A stretch of DNA of 64,000 nt, taken from positions 434,001 through 498,000 of the forward strand of contig JADJQZ010000001.1 of the NCBI GenBank assembly GCA_016712465.1, written 5' to 3'. The notes beneath the pieces are model-generated. The model was not told the DNA's origin. It did not search any database and was given only the letters and a program-made list of their open reading frames with translations. The DNA comes from Candidatus Obscuribacter sp. Lineage in GTDB: Bacteria; Cyanobacteriota; Vampirovibrionia; Obscuribacterales; Obscuribacteraceae. Shown piece by piece: positions 43,593-51,767 of the stretch; the first letter of the stretch is position 1; each line of letters begins with the position of its first letter. Position numbers and translations under genes: made by a program.

Positions 43593-44411
43593 ATGTATGA
43601 ACTGGACCAATACCTGGATGACCAACTAAGCCGAGGCCGCTGCTACTTTTCCAAGAAAGAGGCATTGGAGGCGCACGGCTATACTCCGGAAGCATTCACC
43701 GCCGCGGCAACGAGATTGATAAAAAAGAACCGGTTGGCGATTCCGTATCGTGGATTTTATCTGGTGCTCAGACCAGAAGATCGTGTGGCTGGAGCACCAG
43801 AACCGGTGCGCTGGATTGACCCCTTGATGAAGTATCTCAAGCTGGATTATCGGGTTTCCCTGCTTCGCGCTGCGGCGTTTCACGGGGCATCGCACCAGGC
43901 TGCAATGGTGTTTCAGGTAGTTGTACCGAAACAATTGCGGGGTATTGATATCGGTCGTCACCGAATACAATTCGTTTACCAGGCCACGGATGTGTTTCGT
44001 GAGGCGAACCAAGCCGAATTCCTTCAGCAGATGAAAAGCGATACCGGCTTCGCTAAAGTAGCTGGTGTCGAGTTGATGCTGCTGGATAGTATACGGTACT
44101 TCCACAAAGCAGGTGGAATCAATGGTGTAGCGCAAATTGTCCACGATACAGGCAACAAAGCCGACCCGAGGAGATTGGCTAAAGTATCTGTTTTGTATGA
44201 GAATTCAACCGTTCGCCGCTTGGGTTATCTGTTAGATCGCTTTGATCATGGACGACAATCCAAGGTTCTGGAGCCGTTTGCTAGAAAGGCAAAATCGATG
44301 AAGGCTCTCGATCCTTCGGTTAAACCGATAATTGAAGGAATGCCAGAGTTCGCTGAAAGAGACAGCAAGTGGATGCTCCTAATAAATGAAGAAGTGGAGA
44401 TAGATGTGTGA
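43593..44411 (+). CDS. AbiEi-type antitoxin (type IV toxin-antitoxin transcriptional regulator)
   Basis: 272 residues from ATG 43593, with GGGG upstream (spacing about 6). The N-terminal winged helix has the AbiEi layout: YFSKKEALEAHGYTPEAFTA, then LIKKNRLAIPYRGFYLVL. The main body (RWIDPLMKYL, VSLLRAAAFHGASHQ, FQVVVPKQLRGIDIG, GVELMLLDSIRYFHKAGG) matches the AbiEi_4 family. These proteins repress their own operon and counter the AbiEii nucleotidyltransferase toxin. The stop overlaps the start of a toxin-like frame (GTGA), but that toxin is truncated after about 28 family-like residues. The antitoxin therefore looks orphaned. Confidence 0.85.
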   Translation: MYELDQYLDDQLSRGRCYFSKKEALEAHGYTPEAFTAAATRLIKKNRLAIPYRGFYLVLRPEDRVAGAPEPVRWIDPLMKYLKLDYRVSLLRAAAFHGASHQAAMVFQVVVPKQLRGIDIGRHRIQFVYQATDVFREANQAEFLQQMKSDTGFAKVAGVELMLLDSIRYFHKAGGINGVAQIVHDTGNKADPRRLAKVSVLYENSTVRRLGYLLDRFDHGRQSKVLEPFARKAKSMKALDPSVKPIIEGMPEFAERDSKWMLLINEEVEIDV

Positions 44412-44521
44412 TTCCAAATGCGTTTATACAAGAGTGGTCATCAAAAGCTCCATGGCCGGACTCACGACAAATCGAGCAGGACTTGATTATTTGGTGTGCT
44501 TGCTTCCGACATTCCTCGTGA
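44408..44521 (+). pseudogene. AbiEii toxin remnant (N-terminal stub)
   Basis: GTG 44408 overlaps the antitoxin stop by 4 bp, the standard AbiEi/AbiEii coupling. The first residues, VIPNAFIQEWSSKAPWP and RQIEQDLII, are the normal N-terminus of AbiEii toxins paired with AbiEi_4. After that the sequence is unrelated and stops at 44521. The nucleotidyltransferase core (the GGTALHK-type motif) is absent downstream. The toxin is therefore dead. Confidence 0.75.
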
Positions 44522-44660
44522 TTATTTTGGACAGATTCTCTATCCCCTTGTGAAAGCGCCGTTGTAAAGGTGGGTCTGGCGGAGAGCGTTGAGGCAAGGG
44601 ACTGAAGGAGCGTTAGTGGGGTCCTGTTCTTGTGATACTATAGAATGTCGTAGGAGCGAG

Positions 44661-44716
44661 AAAATGAAGAAGGCGCAGGACCGGTGGACCGGCTGCACCT
44701 CCTTCATTTTTTTTTT
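44661..44716. terminator. Terminator downstream of the S41 peptidase gene
   Basis: AATGAAGAAGG (44663-44673) pairs with CCTCCTTCATT (44698-44708) with one mismatch, and GCAG/CCGG inner pairs extend the stem. A four-A run sits on the left flank and T10 on the right. It ends the minus-strand peptidase transcript and could also stop plus-strand transcription from the antitoxin locus. Confidence 0.75.
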
Positions 44717-44727
44717 GACGATGGGGC

Positions 44728-45765
44728 TCAGGCTGCGGGGTCCTGCGCTTGCGTCGGTCCGGCCAGGCGCTCGAGCATCTTGCGAAGTTCGTCGACGGCG
44801 GCCTTGAGACCTTCCGGTCCGCGGTCTGAGTCCACGAGCACTTCCGGTTCAATGCCACTTGCCGTGGTCTGTCCGCAGTCGCCCAGCCACTCGCCGCCAG
44901 GGGCAAACCAGTGGATGCGGGTGATGCGGATACGCACGTCGCTGTCAGGCACCTCGTATTCGCCCTGACCGATGCCTTTGCCCGGTGTGCAGCCGCTGCC
45001 CACCATGAGCACCTTGCCCACTTCACCGTACTGGACCAGAGAGCAAACGGTAAGCTCGCCGGCGCTGGCAGTGCGGCTGTTGATCAGAAGCACCAGCGGC
45101 TTGCCGGCAAGGATAGCCGGGCGACGCTTGTACATCTCGTTGTGCACGGCGAGCACGTTGCCTTCGCTGTCGCGCTCCGTCACTTCGGCGAAGAACTGGT
45201 CGCTATTGACGAAGTACTGCCACGTGCTCAGACCATCCCCGTTGCGGAATTTGAGGGTGGAAATGAGCGCGTTCTCCAGAAAGAGGCTGCAGCATTCCAT
45301 GGCCTGGTGCATTCTGCCGCCGCCGTTCTGCCGCAGATCGAGGACGATGCCGCGACAGTCAGCCAGCTTTTGTGCGGCTTCTTCCACCCGGTCGGCGATG
45401 TCCTCTCGGTCGAAGCTGAGCACTCGCAAGTAGCCCAGGTTGTCACCTGTAACTACGGCGAGCACATCCTCGGGCTTGTCCTGAGCGGGCTTTTCGCTCT
45501 CGCTTCCGTCTGTGGGTGCTGCCGCTGTCAGGCTGAGCCGTGGCGGTACGACTCGCTCTGTGTAGGTGTCGTTGAGGGTGGCCAGAAGCCGGTCCACGCA
45601 AGCCAGAGCGCTCGCTTCATCAACGATTTTGTCGTCAAAGGCATGGGCCAGCTTGTCCCAGTCCTTGAGGCGACTGACGTCGAAGAAGGTGGCTTGCACC
45701 AACTGCCAGACGTCGAAGTAAAGCTTCTGCCACCGTGAGGTGGTGTTAGAAATAGAGTCGTTCAT
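44728..45765 (-). CDS. S41-family peptidase (tail-specific protease-like), cytoplasmic
   Basis: 345 residues. An N-terminal helical region (about 10-75, like the tricorn/CtpA-type start) leads into the protease core. The core has GYLRVLSFDR, IVLDLRQNGGGRMHQA, the catalytic Ser234 in NSRTASAGE and Lys263 in TPGKGIGQ, the Ser-Lys arrangement of CtpA/Tsp. There is no signal peptide and no recognisable PDZ domain, which is unusual since most family members are exported. The HWFAPGG and GIEPEV motifs near the end are typical. The substrate is unknown. It starts at ATG 45765. Confidence 0.85.
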   Translation of the reverse strand: MNDSISNTTSRWQKLYFDVWQLVQATFFDVSRLKDWDKLAHAFDDKIVDEASALACVDRLLATLNDTYTERVVPPRLSLTAAAPTDGSESEKPAQDKPEDVLAVVTGDNLGYLRVLSFDREDIADRVEEAAQKLADCRGIVLDLRQNGGGRMHQAMECCSLFLENALISTLKFRNGDGLSTWQYFVNSDQFFAEVTERDSEGNVLAVHNEMYKRRPAILAGKPLVLLINSRTASAGELTVCSLVQYGEVGKVLMVGSGCTPGKGIGQGEYEVPDSDVRIRITRIHWFAPGGEWLGDCGQTTASGIEPEVLVDSDRGPEGLKAAVDELRKMLERLAGPTQAQDPAA

Positions 45766-45821
45766 CTGGGCATCCAGTTGTAGTTGTGCCAGGAGTTGGC
45801 GGTGTTGGTTTGGGGTTTCGC

Positions 45822-45886
45822 CAGGCGAAAGACCAGTTGGAAAACCGCCCGGTCAGGAGCGCTCTTTCCAACTGGTTCTCGCCTGA
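45822..45886. repeat. 21-bp imperfect inverted repeat between peptidase and hydrolase genes
   Basis: The arm at 45822-45843 (CAGGCGAAAGACCAGTTGGA, then AA) is complementary to 45865-45885 except for one bulged base, with a 21-base GC-rich loop. There is no T-run on either strand, so it is not a classical terminator. It lies between two minus-strand genes and may be a processing or stability element or a remnant of an insertion. Confidence 0.65.
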
Positions 45887-45928
45887 CCCGATTACTTCCG
45901 ATTTGGGTCCTTCTACAGGTTTTCAGCA

Positions 45929-46489
45929 TCAGTGCCCTTGTCCGTGCAGTTCCACAGTGACGTTGGGGATGGAAGGAAAGTCTTCGCTCCACACGTCGTT
46001 GTCTTTGCCGGTGAGGCAATTGCAGGCGTCCTGGGGCACGGTTATCAGGCAGGTGGGAAGTTTTTCCACCAGACCTTGCACTGTCTCCAGAACGCAGGCG
46101 TCGCTGTTCACTCCGCAGATGCGCAGGCTCAAGGGTGAGTAACCGAAGCGGCGGCAGGCTCTGAGAATTTCAGCCGAACCGTCATTGCCGGACTTGGAGA
46201 TGAGCTGGGCGCGGTCGTAGCCCTTGAGCAAGAGCTTGATACTGTCGAAGGTTTCGCCCATTTCATGAGCGTCGAACTCCACCAGCAAAATCGGCAGATT
46301 GGCGGCGCGGTGACGCTCGACTTCTTGCTTGACGAACCATTGGGTGACGGCATCCAGAGCGGCGGGGTAGCCGGGCTGCATGTCGATGACAACGAGGACG
46401 GTGCCGGGGAAGAGCACGTCGTCGGGAGTTTGAGTCGGTGCGAAGACCGCGCTGAACTCCCGCTCAGCGTTTGTATGGGATGTGTTCAT
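45929..46489 (-). CDS. Isochorismatase-like cysteine hydrolase
   Basis: 186 residues, the usual family length. The Asp-Lys-Cys triad is visible: Asp36 in VLVVIDMQPGY, Lys99 in ISKSGND, and Cys132 in GVNSDACV. The cis-peptide region ICGVNSD is conserved. Family members hydrolyse isochorismate, nicotinamide, N-carbamoyl compounds and others; nothing in this sequence decides the substrate. It is cytoplasmic and starts at ATG 46489. It is followed on the same strand by the S41 peptidase gene, with the 21-bp inverted repeat between them. Confidence 0.85.
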   Translation of the reverse strand: MNTSHTNAEREFSAVFAPTQTPDDVLFPGTVLVVIDMQPGYPAALDAVTQWFVKQEVERHRAANLPILLVEFDAHEMGETFDSIKLLLKGYDRAQLISKSGNDGSAEILRACRRFGYSPLSLRICGVNSDACVLETVQGLVEKLPTCLITVPQDACNCLTGKDNDVWSEDFPSIPNVTVELHGQGH

Positions 46490-46850
46490 AGTAAAGGTCT
46501 CCTCTGGCGGCCTGACTCTTCTACACGGAGGTGCAGCTACTTGAGGCGCAAAAGGTTAGTGAAGGGTGGGTTGATGTGTTGGAGTTTTAGTTCTTACTCG
46601 TTTAAAGAATCTAGGTAGATAAATCGAACCTACACCTGGTTTAGATCTCAGAGCAATTACTTGAGGTAGCTGCCAGACCTGCCGCTGTTCCGGAAAAATT
46701 CAGGCAGTCGATGGGCCGGCCGGTGCGGCCGAACCTGCTGAGTGGCCTGGTGGCAGGGGGCGCAACGGTATAAAAAAGCTAAAAATATGAGTAAACACTC
46801 ATGCTAGCTGCGCTAGTCCAGCGAAATTTGCCGTATCTGGTAAGTCAGAG
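46490..46850. other. 361-bp intergenic region
   Basis: It carries a terminator for the TPR gene (next entry) at its right end. The left part should contain the hydrolase promoter. A palindromic GC block GGCCGGCC lies within GGGCCGGCCGGTGCGGCCG near 46712. No gene seen. Confidence 0.5.
46771..46802 (-). terminator. Terminator of the TPR protein gene
   Basis: On the minus strand ATGAGT-GTTT-ACTCAT (46802 down to 46787) is followed by ATTTTT and TTTTTT runs. The stem is short (6 bp) but the tail is strong. Confidence 0.6.
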
Positions 46851-47966
46851 CTACTTGCCGCTCTCTTTGATGGCCAGCACCGCTTGCAGGTCCAGTAAGT
46901 GACGTTCCCAGGTGTCGGCTTTGCCTTTCTCTTTGATGAGCGGTATAGCCTTTTTGAAGACGGCTACTGCCTCCGGCAGCTTTTTCAGCTTCTCCAGGGC
47001 CACGGCTTTCCCGAGAGCAATATCGGCGTCTCGGGGATACCACTTTTGTCCCTGGTCGAAAGTCTTGAGCGCCTCCGCCAGCTTTTCTTCTTTCAGGTAG
47101 ATGTTTCCTAGAGCCTGAAAGCTCTTGGCCAGAGCGTCTTCCTTTTCGATCTCGGTATGATATTCGGCTTTCGCCTCCTCGATGCGACCCAGGCTGTAGA
47201 GAATCTCTGCTTTGAAATTGCGGGCCTGGGGATTGTTGCCGCCCTTCCCCTTGATGCTCTTGTCGAGGTGGGCCAGAGCATCCTCTTTCTTTCCCTGCTT
47301 GTAGAGCACTACCGCTTTACCAAGATGGGCGTCGGCATTCAAATTCTTGCCCTCCCGCCCTAGAACCATGTCCAGGTGGCGCGAGGCCTCATCGAGCCCA
47401 TTACTCTGGGCCAGTGCCAGCCCCAGAGCCGTATGCAGGGCATCCGACTTCGCCCCCTGGCGCTCGGCTTGCTCCAGGTATCTAATTGCCTCTGCCAGTT
47501 TGCCCTGGTTCTTGTAGAGATTGCCTAAAAGAATCAGCGTGTTCAGGTCTTTTGGCCTGAGCTGATTCATAGCCAGCGCTTCATTGGTAGCCATGGCTAC
47601 TTTGCCCTGTCTCATATAGCAGTTGCATAGCCCCTGGTGTGCTTCAAAGCGATTAGGGTCAATAGCCAGTGCCAATCTGTAGGCTTTTATAGCTTGACTG
47701 GTATTGCCGTGAAAAAGATTGAAATTGCCGAGGTCAATTTTCTCTGTGGCATGAAACTTAGATATGTTGCGAATCTTGCTTGTGCCAAGGGAGAAGACTT
47801 TCTTGGTTGCAGGGGTAGATTTACTGGTGGCACCGGCAGTATCGGCGCCGAGAGTACTTTTCTGCGGTTGGGCGAGCGCCGGGCTCGAAGCGCTGATGGC
47901 CATCGGCGCCAGAAGGTAAAGAAAGGCAAGGCCTGCAGTAGTAAGGAAATTTGGAGAGTTTGGCAT
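46851..47966 (-). CDS. Secreted TPR-repeat protein, 371 aa
   Basis: A signal peptide is visible (about 1-32, FLTTAGLAFLYLLAPMAISASSPALAQ). Residues 75-355 contain seven or eight tetratricopeptide repeats, for example GNTSQAIKAYRLALAIDPNR, LLGNLYKNQGKLAEAIRYLE, ALGNIYLKEEKLAEALKTFD and GKAVALEKLKKLPEAVAVFK. It is probably periplasmic, serving as a protein-interaction scaffold. Neighbours give no clue to the partner. It is divergent from the DUF6941-like gene at 48120 and starts at ATG 47966. Confidence 0.88.
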   Translation of the reverse strand: MPNSPNFLTTAGLAFLYLLAPMAISASSPALAQPQKSTLGADTAGATSKSTPATKKVFSLGTSKIRNISKFHATEKIDLGNFNLFHGNTSQAIKAYRLALAIDPNRFEAHQGLCNCYMRQGKVAMATNEALAMNQLRPKDLNTLILLGNLYKNQGKLAEAIRYLEQAERQGAKSDALHTALGLALAQSNGLDEASRHLDMVLGREGKNLNADAHLGKAVVLYKQGKKEDALAHLDKSIKGKGGNNPQARNFKAEILYSLGRIEEAKAEYHTEIEKEDALAKSFQALGNIYLKEEKLAEALKTFDQGQKWYPRDADIALGKAVALEKLKKLPEAVAVFKKAIPLIKEKGKADTWERHLLDLQAVLAIKESGK

Positions 47967-48119
47967 AAGTTACTGACAATTATGTCAGAAGAGGGTGGGG
48001 GCGGCAAAACCGCAGAAGCATTTGTTTCGTTAGGGGAAGCCAAGATAAGTCGGGCGGCCGCGGCTTGTTCGCCATTTGCTATTATCTGACGGTGAGTCGG
48101 ACACGGAAGCGAGAGATAA

Positions 48120-48536
48120 ATGAAAGACAGCCCTGAAATTGTAGGAATTTTCCTCTGCGAGCGTATCTTGCAAGATGTTTTCAGACCGGATTCAGTCACC
48201 CTGGTGAATGTGCATAATTCCATCGGATCACATGCCTTTCCTACTCTGGTGCCGGTGCTTTATGCCTTTGCTCAGTTGAGAGGCTTCAAGAAGGTATTCT
48301 CTTACAAGTTCAACATCATCGATCCTAAAGGTACGGTGATAGCTGCCTCTGCTCCCGGTAATGTAGAGCCTGGTGCCGATCCTACTTTCCTTTTGAAGGT
48401 AGTCAGTGCTTTTCCTGCCCTCGTATTTGAAGGTGCTGGAAACTACGCGATCACGCTGGAGATAGACGGCAGTGTCATGGGTGAGGTGCCGTTCAAGGTG
48501 GAACAGTTGGCTCAGCCGGAGCCGGCCGCGGTCTAG
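48120..48536 (+). CDS. DUF6941-like protein, 138 aa
   Basis: The pattern matches the DUF6941 family: an N-terminal strand with CERILQDVFRPDSVTLVNV, a SHAFPTLVPVLYAFAQLRG segment, the strand YKFNIIDPKGTVI, and a closing GAGNYAITLEIDGSVMGEVPFKVEQ like an immunoglobulin-type sandwich edge. No signal peptide is visible, so it is likely cytoplasmic. Function unknown for the family. The ATG at 48120 is preceded by AAGCGAGAG. Confidence 0.65.
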   Translation: MKDSPEIVGIFLCERILQDVFRPDSVTLVNVHNSIGSHAFPTLVPVLYAFAQLRGFKKVFSYKFNIIDPKGTVIAASAPGNVEPGADPTFLLKVVSAFPALVFEGAGNYAITLEIDGSVMGEVPFKVEQLAQPEPAAV

Positions 48537-48548
48537 TTTTTCTGTCGG

Positions 48549-48567
48549 CAACCGGTAACAAGACCGG
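48549..48567. terminator. Short hairpin between convergent genes
   Basis: ACCGGT and ACCGGT, each self-complementary, can pair across AACAAG between the stops at 48536 (+) and 48570 (-). There is no T-run, so it is a weak candidate. Confidence 0.35.
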
Positions 48568-48569
48568 TC

Positions 48570-49310
48570 TCAGTTAAATCTGAGAATCCTAACCTTGCCG
48601 CCCAGGTAGGGGTTGGTATGCATGCGGCTATTGAACTGACCGTGATGATGATTGTAGATGTCAGTTCCCTGCCCTATTACCTCCTGAGCGGCTCTGAAAT
48701 GTGGCTTGCCCGGACCGCCCGGTAGATTCAAGCCGGTATTGCCGTTGAACATGAGGGCGCCTGAAGGGTAACCCCAGTTTTCTGGAACCCTTGAAACCAC
48801 CATAGCGTGCTGGCTGCCGTCAACCTTCTCGGGAATGACGATATCTCCAGGTTTGAAGTCACTGACTTTCACGTCGCTCTGTTTCTTTACTGTGATGGTG
48901 CCCATGTCGTTTTGCTTGAACCAGTCAATGAACTTGTAGGTGCTGTTAAATTGCGGTGCGGTGATGCCGTTCTTTTCAAAAAATGGCTTTAGCACATAGT
49001 CATCGATGGCGGCCATGCAGCCCTGGCGTCCCAGACCACGCGGCGTCAGACTATGGCGCAGGGCGTGGTGGAGGGCTCGTTCTTCCAGTTCGCTTCCGGC
49101 TTGACCGTTTGAAGAATATTTTGGTTCCGGCTTTTCGGTGTAGAGTTTGGCGGTATCGCCCTTGCGCAGGATGCTGTCATTTTGAGCCAGAGCCAGTAAG
49201 TTGAGACCTTCGTTAGCCTGTACCAAAGGGACCTCCGGCCTGATTCGTTCCTGCCCTGTCCGGTGGTAATCGCCTCTGGGCGAATCCTTCTCCTGTTCTG
49301 GTGCTGCCAT
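48570..49310 (-). CDS. Hypothetical protein with CHAP/NlpC-like cysteine hydrolase features, 246 aa
   Basis: The first 75 residues are polar and disordered. The C-terminal part has a possible papain-like layout: Cys in GRQGCMAAIDDYVLKPFF (about residue 97), a strand block FKPGDIVIPEKVDGSQHAMVVSRV with a candidate His, and FNGNTGLN with a candidate Asn. The order Cys-His-Asn and the KPGDIV-to-H-A-M-V-V pattern are those of CHAP and NlpC/P60 peptidoglycan amidases. No signal peptide is present, so if it acts on the wall it needs another export route. It is divergent from the gene at 49556. Confidence 0.5.
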   Translation of the reverse strand: MAAPEQEKDSPRGDYHRTGQERIRPEVPLVQANEGLNLLALAQNDSILRKGDTAKLYTEKPEPKYSSNGQAGSELEERALHHALRHSLTPRGLGRQGCMAAIDDYVLKPFFEKNGITAPQFNSTYKFIDWFKQNDMGTITVKKQSDVKVSDFKPGDIVIPEKVDGSQHAMVVSRVPENWGYPSGALMFNGNTGLNLPGGPGKPHFRAAQEVIGQGTDIYNHHHGQFNSRMHTNPYLGGKVRILRFN

Positions 49311-49555
49311 GGTAAGTCCTCTTCAGTCTCCTGTCATGATTTAACCAGCCAAATAGACTTTATGGCATCAGTGGAAATACTAATGCAGCCGCCACAGTTC
49401 TGTCACTTCCCTGCCACACCTCGATCACTTGCCGGGGCTATTATCGGGGAGTTCGGAAGGCGAGGCGGCGAACCCTCAAATTCTGAAAGACCCCCCCGAA
49501 CTATTTATCTAAGGCAGGCACAAGAGGCTTTGCTGGCGAATCTGGAGTAAAGAAC

Positions 49556-50263
49556 ATGGGCATAAGCGGTGAAGCTGTAGCGGTGAAAAAGCACGGTGAT
49601 ACGCAGGGAGAAAATTCCGCGCCTCTTGCCGCAGGTGCCGGCGTGCACCAGGATGCTGAGAGGCTTGCTGAACTTGGCACCGAGGCCCTGATCGGTGACT
49701 ACCAGAATAGGGGGAAGTTTCAGGCAGAACTGCATGAAATGGAAAAAGACCCGGCCCACATGCGACTGGTGGCGCAAGAGTTGACCAACATTAAGAGCGT
49801 CGGCAAGGATAAATTACCCGTAGATGCCGATGTTCAGACCGATGGACAGGGGAATGTGACAGGTTTGACTTTTAATCTCAGTGAAGAACTGGAAAAGAAA
49901 GTCTATAAGATGGACGCTTGCCCGGAGGCTTATTCCTCAGAAGAGAATGGACCTTGCCAAAAGGGGGAGCATGATGTAGCCGGTAGGGGGCAGTTAGCTC
50001 CGCGTTTTCAGGCTAATGTGCTTCTACCTGAGGAGCAGCAGGTGCTGACGGCATTGAAGAGCGCATTTGCGTCCGGAAGTGAAGCGGCGGTTGCTCAAGT
50101 AATCAACCCATATTTCGGCAAGAATCCGCAACTACTCTTTAGAATTACCGAGACGGACAGCTCCGTCAGACCTTTTACCTATAATGTAGTCGATAACAAG
50201 CTAACCAAGATATATTTCCCCAAACCTGGTAGTAACAAGTACATGGAGTTTGAGCCTCGATGA
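49556..50263 (+). CDS. Hypothetical protein, 235 aa
   Basis: ATG 49556 is preceded by GGAGTAAAGAAC. The product is acidic and soluble with no signal peptide. An N-terminal helical region (residues 28-85, including LAELGTEALIGDYQNRGKFQ and HMRLVAQEL) precedes a strand-rich C-terminal half. There is no family I recognise. It faces away from the CHAP-like gene across a 245-bp gap and shares its N-terminal style (polar, Gly/Glu-rich). The two could form a functional pair, but that is positional inference only. Confidence 0.6.
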   Translation: MGISGEAVAVKKHGDTQGENSAPLAAGAGVHQDAERLAELGTEALIGDYQNRGKFQAELHEMEKDPAHMRLVAQELTNIKSVGKDKLPVDADVQTDGQGNVTGLTFNLSEELEKKVYKMDACPEAYSSEENGPCQKGEHDVAGRGQLAPRFQANVLLPEEQQVLTALKSAFASGSEAAVAQVINPYFGKNPQLLFRITETDSSVRPFTYNVVDNKLTKIYFPKPGSNKYMEFEPR

Positions 50264-50282
50264 GCCGACCCGCACTTCACTT

Positions 50283-51767
50283 CTAAGAAGCCAGCCTGGC
50301 CAGCACCGGCATCAGCTGAGCGGCGCTCTGGTAGCGGTCTTTGCTTTCCATCTGGGTGCAGGAGACAACAATTTCGGCAAGCTCCTTGCTCAAGTCGGGC
50401 ACATGTTCGCGCGGGTCGGAGGTGCTCAGCGCCTCCGGCTCGTTTCCGGTGAGCAGGAAGAAGAGAGTGCAGCCGAGGGCATAAATGTCGCTCTGTACAA
50501 CGGCTTTGCCTCTAAACTGTTCCGGGGCGATGAAGGCATGTTTGCCCACGAAAGTACCGGTGGCATTGCCGATGAATTCGTTGGCGGCACCGAAGTCGAT
50601 GACGATTATTGAGCCGTCCGGTGAAAGCACAAGGTTGTCGGGGGTGAAGTCGCGATGAATCAAGGGCGGATCTTGTTCGTGCAAGTACTTGAGAATTGAG
50701 GTCATAGTGAGCGCCCAGGTTATAACCGTGCTCTCACTCTGGGGTCCGTTTTGTTTTACCAACTGGCGCAGGTCCTGTCCGTTGATGTATTCGAGCATCA
50801 AGTAATTGCGCTTCTGCTCTACAAAGTAGTCCATCACCTTAACGATGTTGTCGTGCTTCAGTTTCAGGAGCATGGCCGCTTCCCGGTCCAGCATTTCACG
50901 GGCTTTGTCCTGGGCGCTTTCAGTGGCGTCGTCGGCTACAACCGCTTCCTTCAGCACCACCAGTTGCCGCTCGTCCAATTGGCACAGGTAGACGGCGGAG
51001 AGACCGCCCAGAGCCAGATGCCGTAGTACCTTCAGGGTGCCGTTGCGCAAGACCATGCCCGGTTCAAGGGGCACAAAGGCTGTGGGGCAAAAACGGCGAG
51101 AGAGTTCTTCTTCCCACATCTCGGTGTAGCTCAAATTGCCGGGCAGGGCCGGTAGAGCCGAGTTGCTGTTGCCACCAGCGGCGATGGCTTGTTTTAGCTC
51201 CAGAACGCTTTCCTCAATTTCAATGCCCGTTCCCCACATTTCAATGGAGAGGATCAGTTTTTCTACTGTCTCCGGGGTCATATGGGAGAAACTTATGTAT
51301 TCTTTGCCTTTATTGGTTGTATAAATGACGAGCTCTTTTTCGCGCCAGGGCTCGGCCGCTCGCCCCTTTTTCTCTTTGTCGGGTAGCGCCTTTTCACTGC
51401 CGGCGGGGGCACTATTGAGGCTGATTCTATTGATTGAATTCCAGGGTAATCTGAGCCTGCCTTTAAGAGGAATGTAAGGCATTCTCAGCCCGTCTTTGCT
51501 TACTTCGATGGTGTCATTGGAGAGCCAGCGTACCGCTAAGAGCCCGGTGATGAATAGCAAGAGGAGGGCGAAGGAGCCGCTCAGGACCACTGATTCGCTG
51601 GTGGTAATTTTGCCGTTGGCGGCAAAGGCGAAGTAGGAGCCGATGGCTATAATTATTGATGCTACCGGGAAGCCCACCCCCCAGAACGGAAAGGTCAGCT
51701 TGAGGGTGGCCAGGGAGAGCGCCCGGGCTGGATTTGTATAGGCGGTGCGTACAGCTAACTCTGCCAT
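50283..51767 (-). CDS. Membrane Ser/Thr protein kinase, DFG variant (pair 2)
   Basis: 494 residues. Membrane helices lie at about 31-50 and 60-80, then a PH-like domain (about 84-180, TIEVSKDGLRMPYIPLKG and LPWNSINRISL). The linker motif SYTEMWEEEL (213-222) precedes the kinase domain (about 240-490). Lys273 (VVLKEA), HRDFTPDN (371-378, Thr375 for Lys), DFG (391-393) and APEQFRGKA are visible. The architecture is the same as pair 1 at 15.9-19.0 kb. ATG 51767 overlaps the upstream kinase stop by one base (TAATG), so the pair is translationally coupled. It ends 19 bp from the convergent gene at 50263. Confidence 0.9.
   Translation of the reverse strand: MAELAVRTAYTNPARALSLATLKLTFPFWGVGFPVASIIIAIGSYFAFAANGKITTSESVVLSGSFALLLLFITGLLAVRWLSNDTIEVSKDGLRMPYIPLKGRLRLPWNSINRISLNSAPAGSEKALPDKEKKGRAAEPWREKELVIYTTNKGKEYISFSHMTPETVEKLILSIEMWGTGIEIEESVLELKQAIAAGGNSNSALPALPGNLSYTEMWEEELSRRFCPTAFVPLEPGMVLRNGTLKVLRHLALGGLSAVYLCQLDERQLVVLKEAVVADDATESAQDKAREMLDREAAMLLKLKHDNIVKVMDYFVEQKRNYLMLEYINGQDLRQLVKQNGPQSESTVITWALTMTSILKYLHEQDPPLIHRDFTPDNLVLSPDGSIIVIDFGAANEFIGNATGTFVGKHAFIAPEQFRGKAVVQSDIYALGCTLFFLLTGNEPEALSTSDPREHVPDLSKELAEIVVSCTQMESKDRYQSAAQLMPVLARLAS

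Noticed and set aside
44522..44590. Short frame after the AbiEii stub (LASDIPRDYFGQILYPL) as the toxin C-terminus
   Set aside because: I could not match it to the AbiEii C-terminal pattern; too short to support.
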